NCBI GenBank assembly: GCA_016712885.1
Contig: JADJQF010000004.1
Coordinates: 124,001 to 188,000 of the forward strand
Reading direction: 5' to 3'
Length of the DNA: 64,000 nucleotides
Origin: Candidatus Flexicrinis proximus
GTDB taxonomy: Bacteria; Chloroflexota; Anaerolineae; Aggregatilineales; Phototrophicaceae
Part shown: one piece after another, positions 52,929-61,513 of the stretch
Layout of the letters: every line of letters starts with the position of its first letter
Position numbering within the stretch: the first letter of the stretch is position 1
Notes under the pieces: generated by a model
The model's input: only the letters and a program-made list of their open reading frames with translations
Databases searched by the model: none
What the model was told of the DNA's origin: nothing
Made by a program: the position numbers and the translations under genes

Positions 52929-53513
52929 ATGTATCGCAACCTTTTCCGCCTGCTTACCGCCTGCGTGCTGATCATGCTGTGTGCGGCTGCCGTCTCGGCC
53001 GATCCACTTCCCGCGCCGCGTTTTCCGCTCGGTAATCTGCTGAAGAACGCCGAATTCGTCAACGGCCTGAACCATTGGACGCTGATCAACACGGACGGCA
53101 TCGACAAGGTAAAATGCAACGGCGTGGGCCATAACAGCGACTGCGGCTTCCGCTTCAAGGGATCGAGCGTGTCTGAAGCCACGATCCTCAAACAGGTGTA
53201 TGTCCCGGTAACAACCGCCTCGACGGAAGATGTGGTCATCCTCGCCGACGCCTACGCGCGCTCGATGTCCGGCACCTCCTGCCTGAAGTTCACGCTCAAG
53301 GTCCTCTTCGTCAACGTGAACTACGAGACGCTCAAGGGCAGTCATACAACCTGCGGCACCAACGTCGTCGGCAGTTGGACCGGTCCCATCGAATTTGGCG
53401 AAACCACGTCGTTCCCGGAGCGGAAGATGAAGAAAGCCGTCCTGACCGTCAAACACACCGGCATCGGCGAGTGGTTTGTCGACACCTTGACGCTCACGAT
53501 GGAATCGAAGTAA
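52929..53513 (+). CDS. Secreted jelly-roll-like protein, paralogue 2
   Basis: 194 residues: signal peptide (1-24, LTACVLIMLCAAAVSA), then the same domain (LLKNAEFVNGLNHWTL, DKVKCNGVGHNSDCGFRFKG, ILKQVYV). An additional Cys pair appears in the second half (SCLKFTLK, TTCGTN). An AAGGAG site precedes the ATG. Tandem duplication of the upstream gene followed by divergence. A strong bidirectional terminator follows. Confidence 0.75.
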   Translation: MYRNLFRLLTACVLIMLCAAAVSADPLPAPRFPLGNLLKNAEFVNGLNHWTLINTDGIDKVKCNGVGHNSDCGFRFKGSSVSEATILKQVYVPVTTASTEDVVILADAYARSMSGTSCLKFTLKVLFVNVNYETLKGSHTTCGTNVVGSWTGPIEFGETTSFPERKMKKAVLTVKHTGIGEWFVDTLTLTMESK

Positions 53514-53546
53514 CGCCGGTCGCGTCCCGCCACGAATCAACTCGAA

Positions 53547-53592
53547 CAAAAATGGAAGTGCGGTGTGATCAAACACCGCACTTCCATTTTTG
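53547..53592. terminator. Bidirectional Rho-independent terminator
   Basis: A perfect 20-bp stem (53547-53566/53573-53592) with GC-rich core, flanked by A5 on one side and T5 on the other, between the secreted-protein operon and the convergent kynureninase-like gene. Confidence 0.9.
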
Positions 53593-53649
53593 TAGTGAGC
53601 GAGGGCTGGCGCGCTGCTTCAAGGTCTGCGTGCGGGTCCTCAGCGAAAG

Positions 53650-54861
53650 CTATGTGACGAACTCGCGCCCCTGAGCGTGCTTCTGCCACGCGCCGCTCCC
53701 GAGTATTTCGCCAATGGCTGCCATGCACGCGCGGACCTCCTCATCGCTGTTATAGAAGTGCGGCGCGACGCGGATCCCGGCATTGGCGCGAAAGTCGATG
53801 ATGAACCCGGTCGCCAGCAGTTCCCGGCTGACCTCGTAGGCGTGGGGCGGGTTGACGGTGACCGTCCCTGCTCGGAATTCGGGGTCGCGCGGTGTTTTCG
53901 TCTCGTAGCCGGCCGCGTCGGCCAGGTCGAGGATCATCTGCGTCTGCCGCAGCGACTTTGCGCGGATCTGGTTGACTCCGACCTGGGTGATGACGTCTAC
54001 GCCGGGTTGGATCGAATACAGCGCCGCGATGGCAGGTGTGCCGTTCGCCAGCCGGTAGGAGTCCTCGCGCAGGGCGAAATGGTCCACGTCGAAGGCGAAC
54101 GGCGCCTGATGCGCGAACCAACCGGTGATCTTCGGCTGAAGGGCGGTCAGCAGGTCCGGTCGAACATACATGAACACGCCGCCAGGCCCGCCGCACATCC
54201 ACTTTAGGGTGCCGCCGATATAGTAATCGACGTTGAGTCCCGTCACGTCGACCGGGATGATGCCGACGCTGTGGTAGCCGTTGAGCAGCACCTGCGCCCC
54301 TACGGCATGGGCTCTTTCGATGATCTGTTTCGCCGGCACTATGTAGGCGCTGCGGAACAGCACATGCGACAGGCTGACCAGCCGTGTACTTTCGTCGATG
54401 GCGTCGAGCAGCTCGTCGATGGGCAGCGTGATGCCGTCGCGCGTGTCGATGATTTGCAGCGATACGTGCGCGGGCAGAAGCCGCTGAATCGAATAGACGT
54501 CGCTCGGAAAATCCATGTCCGAGACGATCACCTTGTTGCGCCGTGTATCCGACCAGTCGAGCGCTGAAATCAGGATCGCGTTGGCGATGCTGGCGTTTTC
54601 GTGAACCAGCACGCTGCCTTTCGTCGCCCCCATCAGCGGCGCGATCTTATCGCCGACCGCCCCTTTGACCTCCCACCAGGTCGGGTTGCCTTCGAAAGGC
54701 TGTCCCCACGCGCGGACACCCAGCGTCGCCCACGTATCGGCAAACTCCCTCAGCTTGTCGTATACGCCGCGCGGCATCGCCCCCAGCGAATTACTGATCA
54801 GATAGGTCGTCGATGCGAGAATCGGAAATTCATCGCGCCACTTCAGCAGCGGGTCGGTCAT
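53650..54861 (-). CDS. Kynureninase-like class V aminotransferase-fold enzyme
   Basis: 403 residues from the ATG at 54861, chosen for its AAGGAG site; an upstream ATG at 54888 is in frame. Fold-type I PLP enzyme: FLISNSLGAMP-like start, VHENASIANA, PLP lysine in GGTLKWMCGGPGG and a C-terminal SGIRVAPHFYN-type block. The overall pattern fits kynureninase (kynurenine to anthranilate) or a near relative. The conserved Asp that contacts the PLP ring nitrogen is Asn here (LLNGYHSVG). No other tryptophan or NAD genes adjoin it, so the substrate is open. Confidence 0.8.
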   Translation of the reverse strand: MTDPLLKWRDEFPILASTTYLISNSLGAMPRGVYDKLREFADTWATLGVRAWGQPFEGNPTWWEVKGAVGDKIAPLMGATKGSVLVHENASIANAILISALDWSDTRRNKVIVSDMDFPSDVYSIQRLLPAHVSLQIIDTRDGITLPIDELLDAIDESTRLVSLSHVLFRSAYIVPAKQIIERAHAVGAQVLLNGYHSVGIIPVDVTGLNVDYYIGGTLKWMCGGPGGVFMYVRPDLLTALQPKITGWFAHQAPFAFDVDHFALREDSYRLANGTPAIAALYSIQPGVDVITQVGVNQIRAKSLRQTQMILDLADAAGYETKTPRDPEFRAGTVTVNPPHAYEVSRELLATGFIIDFRANAGIRVAPHFYNSDEEVRACMAAIGEILGSGAWQKHAQGREFVT

Positions 54862-55132
54862 GGCAGTCTCCTTGATCGCTACAACCATACCTCACGCCGC
54901 CGCCCGCTCCAACGATCCCAGTACAACGGATCAATGTACAGGAAGGTGTTTCTTGTGCCCCTGGCGTAAATTTAACCACGGTGAAAATAATGTTCTCCGA
55001 ACATGAGAGTGTTGATAACTCGCATGAAAATTGGCTTTCAAATCCAACAAAAGTTCCAGAATAAACGGGGGTGATGGGCGTATGATTCATCCAATCGTGA
55101 AAGAAGTCACTTTTAACGAAGGATACTGTCCA

Positions 55133-55477
55133 ATGACCCACATTATCACCAGCCTGTGTCTCCGCGACGGCGCCTGCACAGAAGTCTGCCCGGTCGAGTG
55201 CATTGTTCCGGGCAAGCCGGAGAACGAATGGCCGTGGTATTTCATCGATCCGGATACGTGTATCGACTGCGGCGCGTGCGTGCCGGAGTGCCCGTATGAG
55301 GCGATTTTCATTGAAGAGGAAGTCCCCAGCGAGTACACCATGGCCGCCAACCAGGAACGTATTCCGTTCAAGGGCCAGCGTCTGACCCATGCCGAAGGCG
55401 ACGTGGTTGACTTGACGGTCGATATTCAGCCCAACTATGACTTCTTTGAGAAGGGCCCCGGTTACGACGCGATGTAG
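55133..55477 (+). CDS. 4Fe-4S ferredoxin (7Fe/8Fe type)
   Basis: 114 residues from ATG 55133, an AAGGA site lying 13 nt before. Two clusters: CLRDGACTEVCPVEC (first) and CIDCGACVPECPYEA (second), followed by a long C-terminal tail (about 60 residues) as in Chloroflexota and Thermus ferredoxins. The spacing of the first cluster (C-x6-C-x3-C-x3-C) allows 3Fe-4S or 4Fe-4S. Low-potential electron carrier for oxidoreductases. Followed by a clear terminator; monocistronic. Confidence 0.92.
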   Translation: MTHIITSLCLRDGACTEVCPVECIVPGKPENEWPWYFIDPDTCIDCGACVPECPYEAIFIEEEVPSEYTMAANQERIPFKGQRLTHAEGDVVDLTVDIQPNYDFFEKGPGYDAM

Positions 55478-55514
55478 CGAACGGCACTCCGCCGCCAGCA
55501 GCCAGTCACACGTA

Positions 55515-55541
55515 AGAGGGGCGTCCAACGCCCCTCTTTTT
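55515..55541 (+). terminator. Rho-independent terminator of ferredoxin gene
   Basis: AGAGGGGCGT (55515-55524)/ACGCCCCTCT (55528-55537), a 3-nt loop, then TTTT. Confidence 0.9.
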
Positions 55542-55599
55542 GCGTCTGTTGACCTCACCGAATATGCCCATTGAGCAAAGGAGCGAAAGAGCATGAGCC

Positions 55600-56343
55600 A
55601 TGATCGAGACCCTGCAAGTCCTGGTCGAAAGAGTACGCAATCCGGATAAAAACATCCGCGGCCCGGCGGTCATCGCACTGGGTAACCTGGGGATGCCCGC
55701 GCTCGACACGCTGTTGAGCCTGGTCGGCACCGAACCGGACTTCTATGTCCGCGAAGACATCACCTGGGCGCTGGTGCGTCTTGGGGAGGCCGCGTTCACG
55801 CCGCTCGTGGACCTCCTGGGGCACGCTGATGCCGCCGTTCGCCATCACGCCGCCCACACCCTCGGCAAAATCGGCGACCGGCGCGCGACTGATGCTCTGA
55901 TCGCTGCGTTGGACGACCCCGAGCCGGTCGTGATTTCCAAAGTGGCATTCACCCTCAGTCTGTTCGAAGACGAAAGGGCGGTTTCCGGGCTTGTCCATCT
56001 GCTGGGCCACCCCGATCCCGAAGTCCAGTCGACAGTGGTCACAGCACTGGAGCGCTTCGGCGCGTCTGCATTGCCCGCCGTGATCGGTGCGATGACCGAT
56101 CCCCATCCGCAGGTCCGCGAATTAGCCGCCGATGTCCTGGGTGCCATCGGTGACCGCGAGGCCGTTCTGGCGCTCGTAGCCGCGCTGCGCGACAGCCACT
56201 GGACGGTCCGGTTTGCCGCGGCAACGTCGCTGAGCCTGACCGGCAGCCCACGCGCGAAAGACGAGCTCGCCATCCTTCATGACGACCCCGACAAGCGCGT
56301 TCGCCAGCTTGCCGCGCAGCTCACGAAACGGATGAAAGGCTGA
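55600..56343 (+). CDS. HEAT-repeat (PBS-lyase type) protein
   Basis: 247 residues built from about seven HEAT-like repeats of about 31 residues (pattern GPAVIALGNLG, AVRHHAAHTLGKIGDRRATDALIAAL, VISKVAFTLSLFEDERAVSGLVHLL, VRELAADVLGAIGDREAVLALVAAL). This is a protein-interaction solenoid of the type found in phycobilin lyase-like and scaffold proteins. No enzymatic residues. The start could also be a few codons upstream. Partner unknown. Confidence 0.85.
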   Translation: MIETLQVLVERVRNPDKNIRGPAVIALGNLGMPALDTLLSLVGTEPDFYVREDITWALVRLGEAAFTPLVDLLGHADAAVRHHAAHTLGKIGDRRATDALIAALDDPEPVVISKVAFTLSLFEDERAVSGLVHLLGHPDPEVQSTVVTALERFGASALPAVIGAMTDPHPQVRELAADVLGAIGDREAVLALVAALRDSHWTVRFAAATSLSLTGSPRAKDELAILHDDPDKRVRQLAAQLTKRMKG

Positions 56344-56385
56344 CCGCGTCTGGAACATATGATATGGTTTCTGGCAAGCGCCATC

Positions 56386-56445
56386 AGGGAGTTGAGAGGG
56401 GGTACCCCTCTCTCGGAGGCGTCGAGGCAGCGCCTCCACTTGCTG
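56386..56445 (-). repeat. Five-hairpin intergenic element, copy H (truncated)
   Basis: Only the first two hairpins, in reverse orientation: GAGAGGGG/CCCCTCTC (56394-56412) and GAGGC...GCCTC near 56427-56440. It begins 42 nt after the HEAT gene stop. An inverted AGC-rich repeat (near 56481-56504) follows before lipA. Confidence 0.7.
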
Positions 56446-56548
56446 TCAGACACGGATGGCAAACCGTAGCGATAGCCTGATGTGCTGGTGGCTGGTCGCT
56501 AACCGCCTATGGCTATATACTGGTGCAATGCACATGGAGCGATTCTAA

Positions 56549-57535
56549 GTGTCTGACCTGATCGAACTCAACAATATTCCGGTCGCCGCGACAGCCGAAG
56601 ACTCGGCCAGCTCCGGCTGGCAGCCCGATCCGCAGCATCCCCGCCGCCGTCCGCCCTGGATCAAGGTACGCGCCCCCGGCGGCGACGAATTCGACAAAGT
56701 GCAGGGGTTGATGCGCTCGAAGTCGCTTCATACCGTCTGCGAAGAAGCGCAGTGCCCGAATATCGCCGAGTGTTGGGGGCGCGGCACTGCCACCTTCCTG
56801 ATGATGGGTGATACCTGTACGCGCTCCTGCGGCTTCTGCGACATCAAAACGGGCCGGCCCAGCCCGCTCGACTGGGCGGAACCCAACCGCGTAGCCGAGG
56901 CCGTCAAGGCCATGAACCTGCGCCACGTCGTCATCACCAGTGTAAACCGCGACGAACGCGCCGACGGCGGCGCCCCGATTTTTGCGATGGTCATCAAGCG
57001 TATCCGTCAGGTGCAGCCGGGCTGCTCGATCGAAGTGCTGATCCCCGACTTCAAGGGCAGCGAGGCCGCGCTCAAGATCGTCATGGACGCCCAGCCGGAA
57101 ATCCTGAACCACAACGTCGAGACCGTGCCGCGCCTTTTCAAGAAAGTCCAGCCGCAGGACAATTATCAGTGGGCGCTCGCTACCCTCGCCAATGCCAAGA
57201 AAATGGATCCGCTGGTCCTGACCAAGAGCGGAATTATGCTCGGCCTCGGCGAAACCTTTGACGAAGTGGTTGAAGTCATGAAGGACCTGGCGGCGGTCGG
57301 CCTTGATATCCTGACGCTGGGCCAGTACCTCTCCCCAAGCAAGACTCATCTGCCGGTCGAGTATTTCTATGACCTGAACGAGTTCGCCCGGCTTAAGGAA
57401 ATCGGACTCGGTCTCGGCTTCAAATGGGTTGAAAGCGCGCCGCTCGTCCGCAGCAGCTACCGTGCTGACCAGCAGGTGCGCGAACTCTCGAAACTGAACT
57501 ATATTCACCGCTTCAGTACCGTCGGTGCCGAGTGA
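56549..57535 (+). CDS. lipA: Lipoyl synthase
   Basis: 328 residues, GTG start. Radical-SAM enzyme inserting two sulfurs into octanoyl-lipoyl domains. Auxiliary-cluster motif C-x4-C-x5-C in CEEAQCPNIAEC, radical-SAM motif CTRSCGFC, ITSVNRDE, NHNVETVPRLF and the C-terminal VRSSYRADQ block holding the Ser ligand. Length and order are standard. No lipB or pyruvate dehydrogenase genes adjoin it; the methyltransferase gene follows within 100 bp. Confidence 0.96.
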   Translation: MSDLIELNNIPVAATAEDSASSGWQPDPQHPRRRPPWIKVRAPGGDEFDKVQGLMRSKSLHTVCEEAQCPNIAECWGRGTATFLMMGDTCTRSCGFCDIKTGRPSPLDWAEPNRVAEAVKAMNLRHVVITSVNRDERADGGAPIFAMVIKRIRQVQPGCSIEVLIPDFKGSEAALKIVMDAQPEILNHNVETVPRLFKKVQPQDNYQWALATLANAKKMDPLVLTKSGIMLGLGETFDEVVEVMKDLAAVGLDILTLGQYLSPSKTHLPVEYFYDLNEFARLKEIGLGLGFKWVESAPLVRSSYRADQQVRELSKLNYIHRFSTVGAE

Positions 57536-57634
57536 TGATTGCCTGACGATGAGGAGATTCAGCCTGAATACGGTCGACCCATCACTCACCCCATCCCATC
57601 ACGCATCACTCAAGACGAGGTTCGACGTACCCTT

Positions 57635-58564
57635 ATGAGCAATACGAAACCCGACCGCCCCTCGATCTGCGATTACGAAGGTTCGAATTACCGGACCGAG
57701 TTCTGGGAGAATCAGGGTCGCGATTACGAGGATAAGGTCGAGCGTGTCGCGCTGCGCCGCCTGATGCCGCGCCGGGGTAAGCGCGTATTGGAAATCGGCG
57801 CCGGTTTTGGCCGCCTGAGCAGCGAGTATCTGGCCGCTTACGATCAGGTGGTACTGCTCGATTACTCGTTCTCGCAGCTCGAATATGCCCGCGCCCAGCT
57901 CGGCACGTCCGAGAAGTTCATCTATGTGGCGGCAGATGCCTATGCACTCCCGTTCAAGCCCGCGCAGTTCGACGGCGTGAGCATGGTGCGTACCATTCAC
58001 CACATGCAGAACGTCCAGTTGGCGCTGCAGCAGGTCGCACGGGTGATCACCGATAACGGCGTCTTTATGCTGGAACACGCCAACAAGCAGAACTTCAAGG
58101 CCATCGCGCGTTACGCCCTCAAGCGCCAGTCCTGGAGCCCCTACAGCCGCGAGCCATACGAGTTCGTTGAGTTGAACTACGTGTTTCATCCGCAGTTCAT
58201 GGTTGAAGCGCTCCAGCAGCACGGATTTGAAATCGAGAAGCGTATCCCGCTCTCGTGGTTCCGGGCAGGCATCTTCAAAAAGCTCGCGCCGATCAGCGCG
58301 CTGGTCGGCATCGACAGCGTCCTGCAGTATTCGGGTCTGCTGCTCACGCCGAGTCTCTTCCTCCGCAGCCATAAGGTGCCGTCCGGCAGCCCGACGGTCT
58401 CATCGATCAACCTCGACGCTGACCCGGACTCACTGTTCGTCTGCCCTGAGAGCGGTGGCCCACTCACCCGTGAGGGCGATGTGCTCTACAGCCCGAAATC
58501 TGGCCTGCGCTGGGCGATCCGGGACGGCATCTACGACTTCAAGGTTGCCCTCAACGAGCAGTAG
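57635..58564 (+). CDS. Class I SAM methyltransferase with C-terminal Trm112-like segment
   Basis: 309 residues from the ATG at 57635; a TTG at 57539 in frame would add 32 residues of untypical sequence. Motif I VLEIGAGFGRLSSEY, acidic loop LLDYSF, motif II-like AADAYALPF and FDGVSMVRTIHHM fit small-molecule or ubiquinone/menaquinone-type methyltransferases. The C-terminal 50 residues (LFVCPESGGPLTREGDVLYSPKSGLRWAIRDGIYDF) look like a Trm112/Zn-ribbon-related cap, also found in some methyltransferases for sugar and antibiotic substrates. The substrate is unknown. Possibly co-transcribed with lipA. Confidence 0.85.
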   Translation: MSNTKPDRPSICDYEGSNYRTEFWENQGRDYEDKVERVALRRLMPRRGKRVLEIGAGFGRLSSEYLAAYDQVVLLDYSFSQLEYARAQLGTSEKFIYVAADAYALPFKPAQFDGVSMVRTIHHMQNVQLALQQVARVITDNGVFMLEHANKQNFKAIARYALKRQSWSPYSREPYEFVELNYVFHPQFMVEALQQHGFEIEKRIPLSWFRAGIFKKLAPISALVGIDSVLQYSGLLLTPSLFLRSHKVPSGSPTVSSINLDADPDSLFVCPESGGPLTREGDVLYSPKSGLRWAIRDGIYDFKVALNEQ

Positions 58565-58595
58565 GTGATTTGCGCGCCGCTGACGATGTGGCGCG

Positions 58596-59297
58596 CTACT
58601 TTACGCCGATATACAGCCCGCGACCGTCCAATCCGGGTGTCTCCAGCGAGACCCGCAGTCCTGCGGCTTCAAACGCGGCACTGTACTCCTCGTGCGAAAA
58701 GCAGGTCAGCCGGTGCTCTTCCGTAAAATACTCGATTCCCTCTGGCGTCCCGACCAGATAGCGAAAATCGAGCGTCGACAACTTGCCCTCGACGGTCGTG
58801 TGGCTCATGCGGACGACCTGCAGCGCGCCGGCCTGATCGACGTGGCGCGTGGTCACGTAGTTGTTCCAGAGCTGGCCGGGGTAGAACCATGGCTCGACCA
58901 GCACGACGCCGCCCTGCCGGGTATGCCGCGCGAAACAGGCGAGGGTCGCGTTGAGCGCCTCGACCGTCCCCACGTAGCCGATTGCGCTGAACAGACAGAT
59001 CACCGCGTCGAACTGCGCGCCGAGGTCGAAGTCTCGCATATCCCCGACCTGAAACTTCCCCTCTGGCACTCGTTCCCGCGCGACCTCGATCAATCCGGCA
59101 TCGAGATCGATCCCGGTTATGTCCATGTGGGCCGACAGGTGCCGGGCATGCGCGCCGCTCCCGCAACCCGCGTCGAGCAGGGCGCGTCCGCCGCTGGTCG
59201 CATGCCGGGCGATCACTGCGCGTACCTGTTCCGACTCGCCGGCATAGTCCTTGAACGCGTATATCAGGTCGTATAAGTGGGCGGACTTGAGAAACAT
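58596..59297 (-). CDS. Class I SAM methyltransferase
   Basis: 233 residues from the ATG at 59297; a TTG 15 bp upstream is possible. Starts FLKSAHLYDLIYAFKDYAGE, then motif I LLDAGCGSGAHARHLS, ITGIDLDAGLIEVARER, VGDMRDFDLG and DAVICLFSAIGYVGTVEAL: the typical 'DvnD-like' methyltransferase with a helical cap, of the kind used in sugar and antibiotic N- or O-methylation. The acceptor is unknown. Convergent with the preceding methyltransferase (31 bp gap). Confidence 0.87.
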   Translation of the reverse strand: MFLKSAHLYDLIYAFKDYAGESEQVRAVIARHATSGGRALLDAGCGSGAHARHLSAHMDITGIDLDAGLIEVARERVPEGKFQVGDMRDFDLGAQFDAVICLFSAIGYVGTVEALNATLACFARHTRQGGVVLVEPWFYPGQLWNNYVTTRHVDQAGALQVVRMSHTTVEGKLSTLDFRYLVGTPEGIEYFTEEHRLTCFSHEEYSAAFEAAGLRVSLETPGLDGRGLYIGVK

Positions 59298-59319
59298 GGT
59301 TGGCCGTTCCAATCAAAAT

Positions 59320-59351
59320 GCGGTGTCCATCAATCGTATCGCGGACACCGC
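59320..59351 (-). terminator. Hairpin with weak T tract before methyltransferase gene
   Basis: Minus strand GCGGTGTCC/GGACACCGC (9 bp, 14-nt loop), then ATTTTG. It could end read-through from the ArsR-type gene or act as a leader hairpin, being 22 nt before the methyltransferase ATG. Confidence 0.45.
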
Positions 59352-59433
59352 TTGTGGGGCTGTTCAGAATCTGGGGCATTGTGCTGTTGCCTCCGCTTGC
59401 ACTACCGCTGCCCAGGGTATTTTACGTAGTTTC

Positions 59434-59583
59434 GATGAGATTCCACTCCAACCCCCGGCAAGAGTTTGAGCTCTTGCCCCTCTTGTGACGAATTGACCTG
59501 GCAGGCCAGGTCAATTCGCAAAGTAGGGGAGGTCGGGAGGGGGTAACCCTCCAGCGGAGGTGTGGAGGCAGCGCCTCCACAAG
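59434..59583 (-). repeat. Five-hairpin intergenic element, copy I
   Basis: Full-length copy in reverse orientation, 19 nt from the stop of the ArsR-type gene (same strand). Central stem GCGAATTGACCTGGC, pairing with its complement across 59489-59519. Other stems: GAGGGTTACCCCC-type, GGCAAGAGCTC.../GAGCTCTTGCC and GTGGAGGC/GCCTCCAC near 59561-59579. Confidence 0.88.
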
Positions 59584-59602
59584 CAAGACGCGTAACCAAC
59601 CT

Positions 59603-60268
59603 CTAGTCGTGTTGCGGCGTGATCGTGTCGCGGTGTGGCCGGCCCGCAAGGTTCTGCGGGGATACTTCGTCTTTAGGCGTCAGCCAGTAATCGCCGCCGC
59701 CCTGTTCGCGCCGCATGAAACCGTAGCCGATCAGGTCGCGCCGCATCGTCGCGTAGTCATCGTAGATCTGGCGCAGGATGTCGCTCACCTGCTTTTCGGT
59801 GTAGCGCACGTCCGGCTCGAATTTGGTCGCCAGCCAGCGCAGGATCACCACCCACTTCTTGTCTTTGGATGGGATTTGCCGCAGGCGGCCGTTGACGACG
59901 GTGTCGCGCAGTACTTTCTTATCCTCGTCGGCCCAGTCCAACGCATCGACCCAGGTCGTGTCGTTCACCACGGTCGGGTACTCCTTGGCAGGCTTGTCGA
60001 TTTCAGCCAGATACTGCCGGAATTTCTCCAGACGTTTTGGGTTGATCTGGTAGAACCGTTGATTGCCATCCATCCGCAGCCGCAGCAGACCCGCACTGTG
60101 CAGCTTGCTGACGTGATGGGAGATTGTCGGCTCGGTCAGTTCGAGCAGCTCCGCCATTTCGGTGACGGTGCGTTCCCGCTCGCCCATCAGCCCGATCATG
60201 ACCAGACGCTGTTTCTCTGCCGTTGCCTTGAGAAGATTGAGGAAATCTTCCACTTCCCCTACGTACAT
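59603..60268 (-). CDS. ArsR-family transcriptional regulator with DUF2087 domain
   Basis: 221 residues. N-terminal winged helix-turn-helix (about 5-85; EKQRLVMIGLMGERERTVTEMAELLELTEPTISHHVSKLHSAGLL), C-terminal DUF2087 (about 105-200; LPRIPSKDKKWVVILRWLA-type, with YTEKQVSDILRQIYDDYATMRRDLIGYGFMRRE). A strong GGAGG site. Its own promoter region holds TCTAATTAGA palindromes and a long inverted repeat, so autoregulation is likely. The effector of DUF2087 regulators is unknown. No metal-binding Cys box. Confidence 0.9.
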   Translation of the reverse strand: MYVGEVEDFLNLLKATAEKQRLVMIGLMGERERTVTEMAELLELTEPTISHHVSKLHSAGLLRLRMDGNQRFYQINPKRLEKFRQYLAEIDKPAKEYPTVVNDTTWVDALDWADEDKKVLRDTVVNGRLRQIPSKDKKWVVILRWLATKFEPDVRYTEKQVSDILRQIYDDYATMRRDLIGYGFMRREQGGGDYWLTPKDEVSPQNLAGRPHRDTITPQHD

Positions 60269-60282
60269 CGGTACACCTCCTG

Positions 60283-60330
60283 TTAATTAGACATCCATCT
60301 AATTAGAAGCATATCTAAGTAGATGGATGT
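60283..60330. promoter_or_regulatory. Operator cluster of ArsR-type regulator
   Basis: An 11-bp inverted repeat ACATCCATCTA (60291-60301)/TAGATGGATGT (60320-60330) encloses TCTAATTAGA (60298-60307, perfect palindrome) and TCTAAGTAGA (60314-60323), centred 16 bp apart; a further TTAATTAG lies at 60283. Just upstream of the ribosome site, this suits autorepression. Confidence 0.6.
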
Positions 60331-60379
60331 GTCAAGAGGTTGGGTTGGAATACGCCTAAAAACAGGGGGTCGAATGATT

Positions 60380-61378
60380 CTATTGAACCGTGGTCGGCTC
60401 AAAATCCAGCGACCCGACCCACAGCCCGTCTGTGATCCACACCGGCGATTCGACTTCGAGCGTCTCAAGCGACAACAGGTGCAGCGTGTTGACCAGGTCG
60501 AGGTTTCCGTTTACGGACGACACGAACTCGGCCAGGACAAAGGCCAGCGTGGACCCATCTGGCGAAACGGCGATGCCGTCAATTCCGGGGGCACTGTCTC
60601 CCGATCCGGTGATGGTGTACAGCGTCTGTGCGTCCGATCCGTCCGGCGCGGCCGACTGAATGGTGGCTGTCAGTGTCTCCATGTCGCGCGTGGCAAAGAA
60701 CAGCCGCGTCCCATCGACTGACCACTTCGGCGTCGTGCCGACCAGCGCCGGATCCCCCACGGGCTGGCTTTGGCCGCCTTCGGCGGGGATTGTCATGAGC
60801 TGATAGCCCAACTGCGATTCGCGCTGCACGTAGAGCAGCGTCGTCCCATCCGGCGACCAGCTAATCCCGATTTCCGATAGTTCCGGCGTGTCGGTGATCT
60901 GGACACTGCCGCTGCCGTCCGCGTTCATCACGAAAATGTCTTCCAGCCGACCGCGATCGGCGGCAGCGTAAGCGATCTTTGTGCCGTCCGGCGACCAGAC
61001 CGCCTGCATGTAGTTCTTTTCCGCGTCGGTCGTGATGGCCTCCGTCAGTCCGTCCACGACCGACTGGACATAAATCTGGGGAAGCCGGTCGCTTGGCTGC
61101 GCGACAAACAGCAGCGTCGATCCATCGGGGGAAAACGAGGGAGAGCCGTGGTATTCAAGGCCGTCGGCTTCCGTGTAGGTGAACCGGGAGATCAGCTCTG
61201 CGTCGAAGCCATCGGTCTGGACATACCCAATCGCCGAGGCATTCGTCAGCGGATTGTAAAGTGTAACCGCGAACGCAAATGTGCCGGACTGCGCCAGCGC
61301 CGCGGCGCTCGCCGCCAGGATGGCCGCGGCTACAAGGCCAATAGCACCGCATATGCGTCGAAACGGGCCGCTAGACAT
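60380..61378 (-). CDS. Secreted TolB-like/PD40 beta-propeller protein
   Basis: 332 residues with a signal peptide (about 1-29). Repeats of the PD40 type: SFSPDGSTLLFVAQ, VWSPDGTKIAYAAA, SWSPDGTTLLYVQRE, KWSVDGTRLFFATR and AVSPDGSTLAFVLA, giving five to six blades. No catalytic triad of peptidase S9 is present, so it is a binding propeller. Divergent from the transglutaminase gene and convergent with nothing; its upstream region is AT-rich. Confidence 0.85.
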   Translation of the reverse strand: MSSGPFRRICGAIGLVAAAILAASAAALAQSGTFAFAVTLYNPLTNASAIGYVQTDGFDAELISRFTYTEADGLEYHGSPSFSPDGSTLLFVAQPSDRLPQIYVQSVVDGLTEAITTDAEKNYMQAVWSPDGTKIAYAAADRGRLEDIFVMNADGSGSVQITDTPELSEIGISWSPDGTTLLYVQRESQLGYQLMTIPAEGGQSQPVGDPALVGTTPKWSVDGTRLFFATRDMETLTATIQSAAPDGSDAQTLYTITGSGDSAPGIDGIAVSPDGSTLAFVLAEFVSSVNGNLDLVNTLHLLSLETLEVESPVWITDGLWVGSLDFEPTTVQ

Positions 61379-61513
61379 ACGTTATCCTTTAAGACATATC
61401 ATTATATTTTACTATAACAAACGGGCGGCTCGTCAGGCAACCGTCGTCTGCCTGTCGGTTGTCCGTCGCGTCGCGCGGCATTACAATGACCCCATACGAC
61501 TCACAGGACATCC

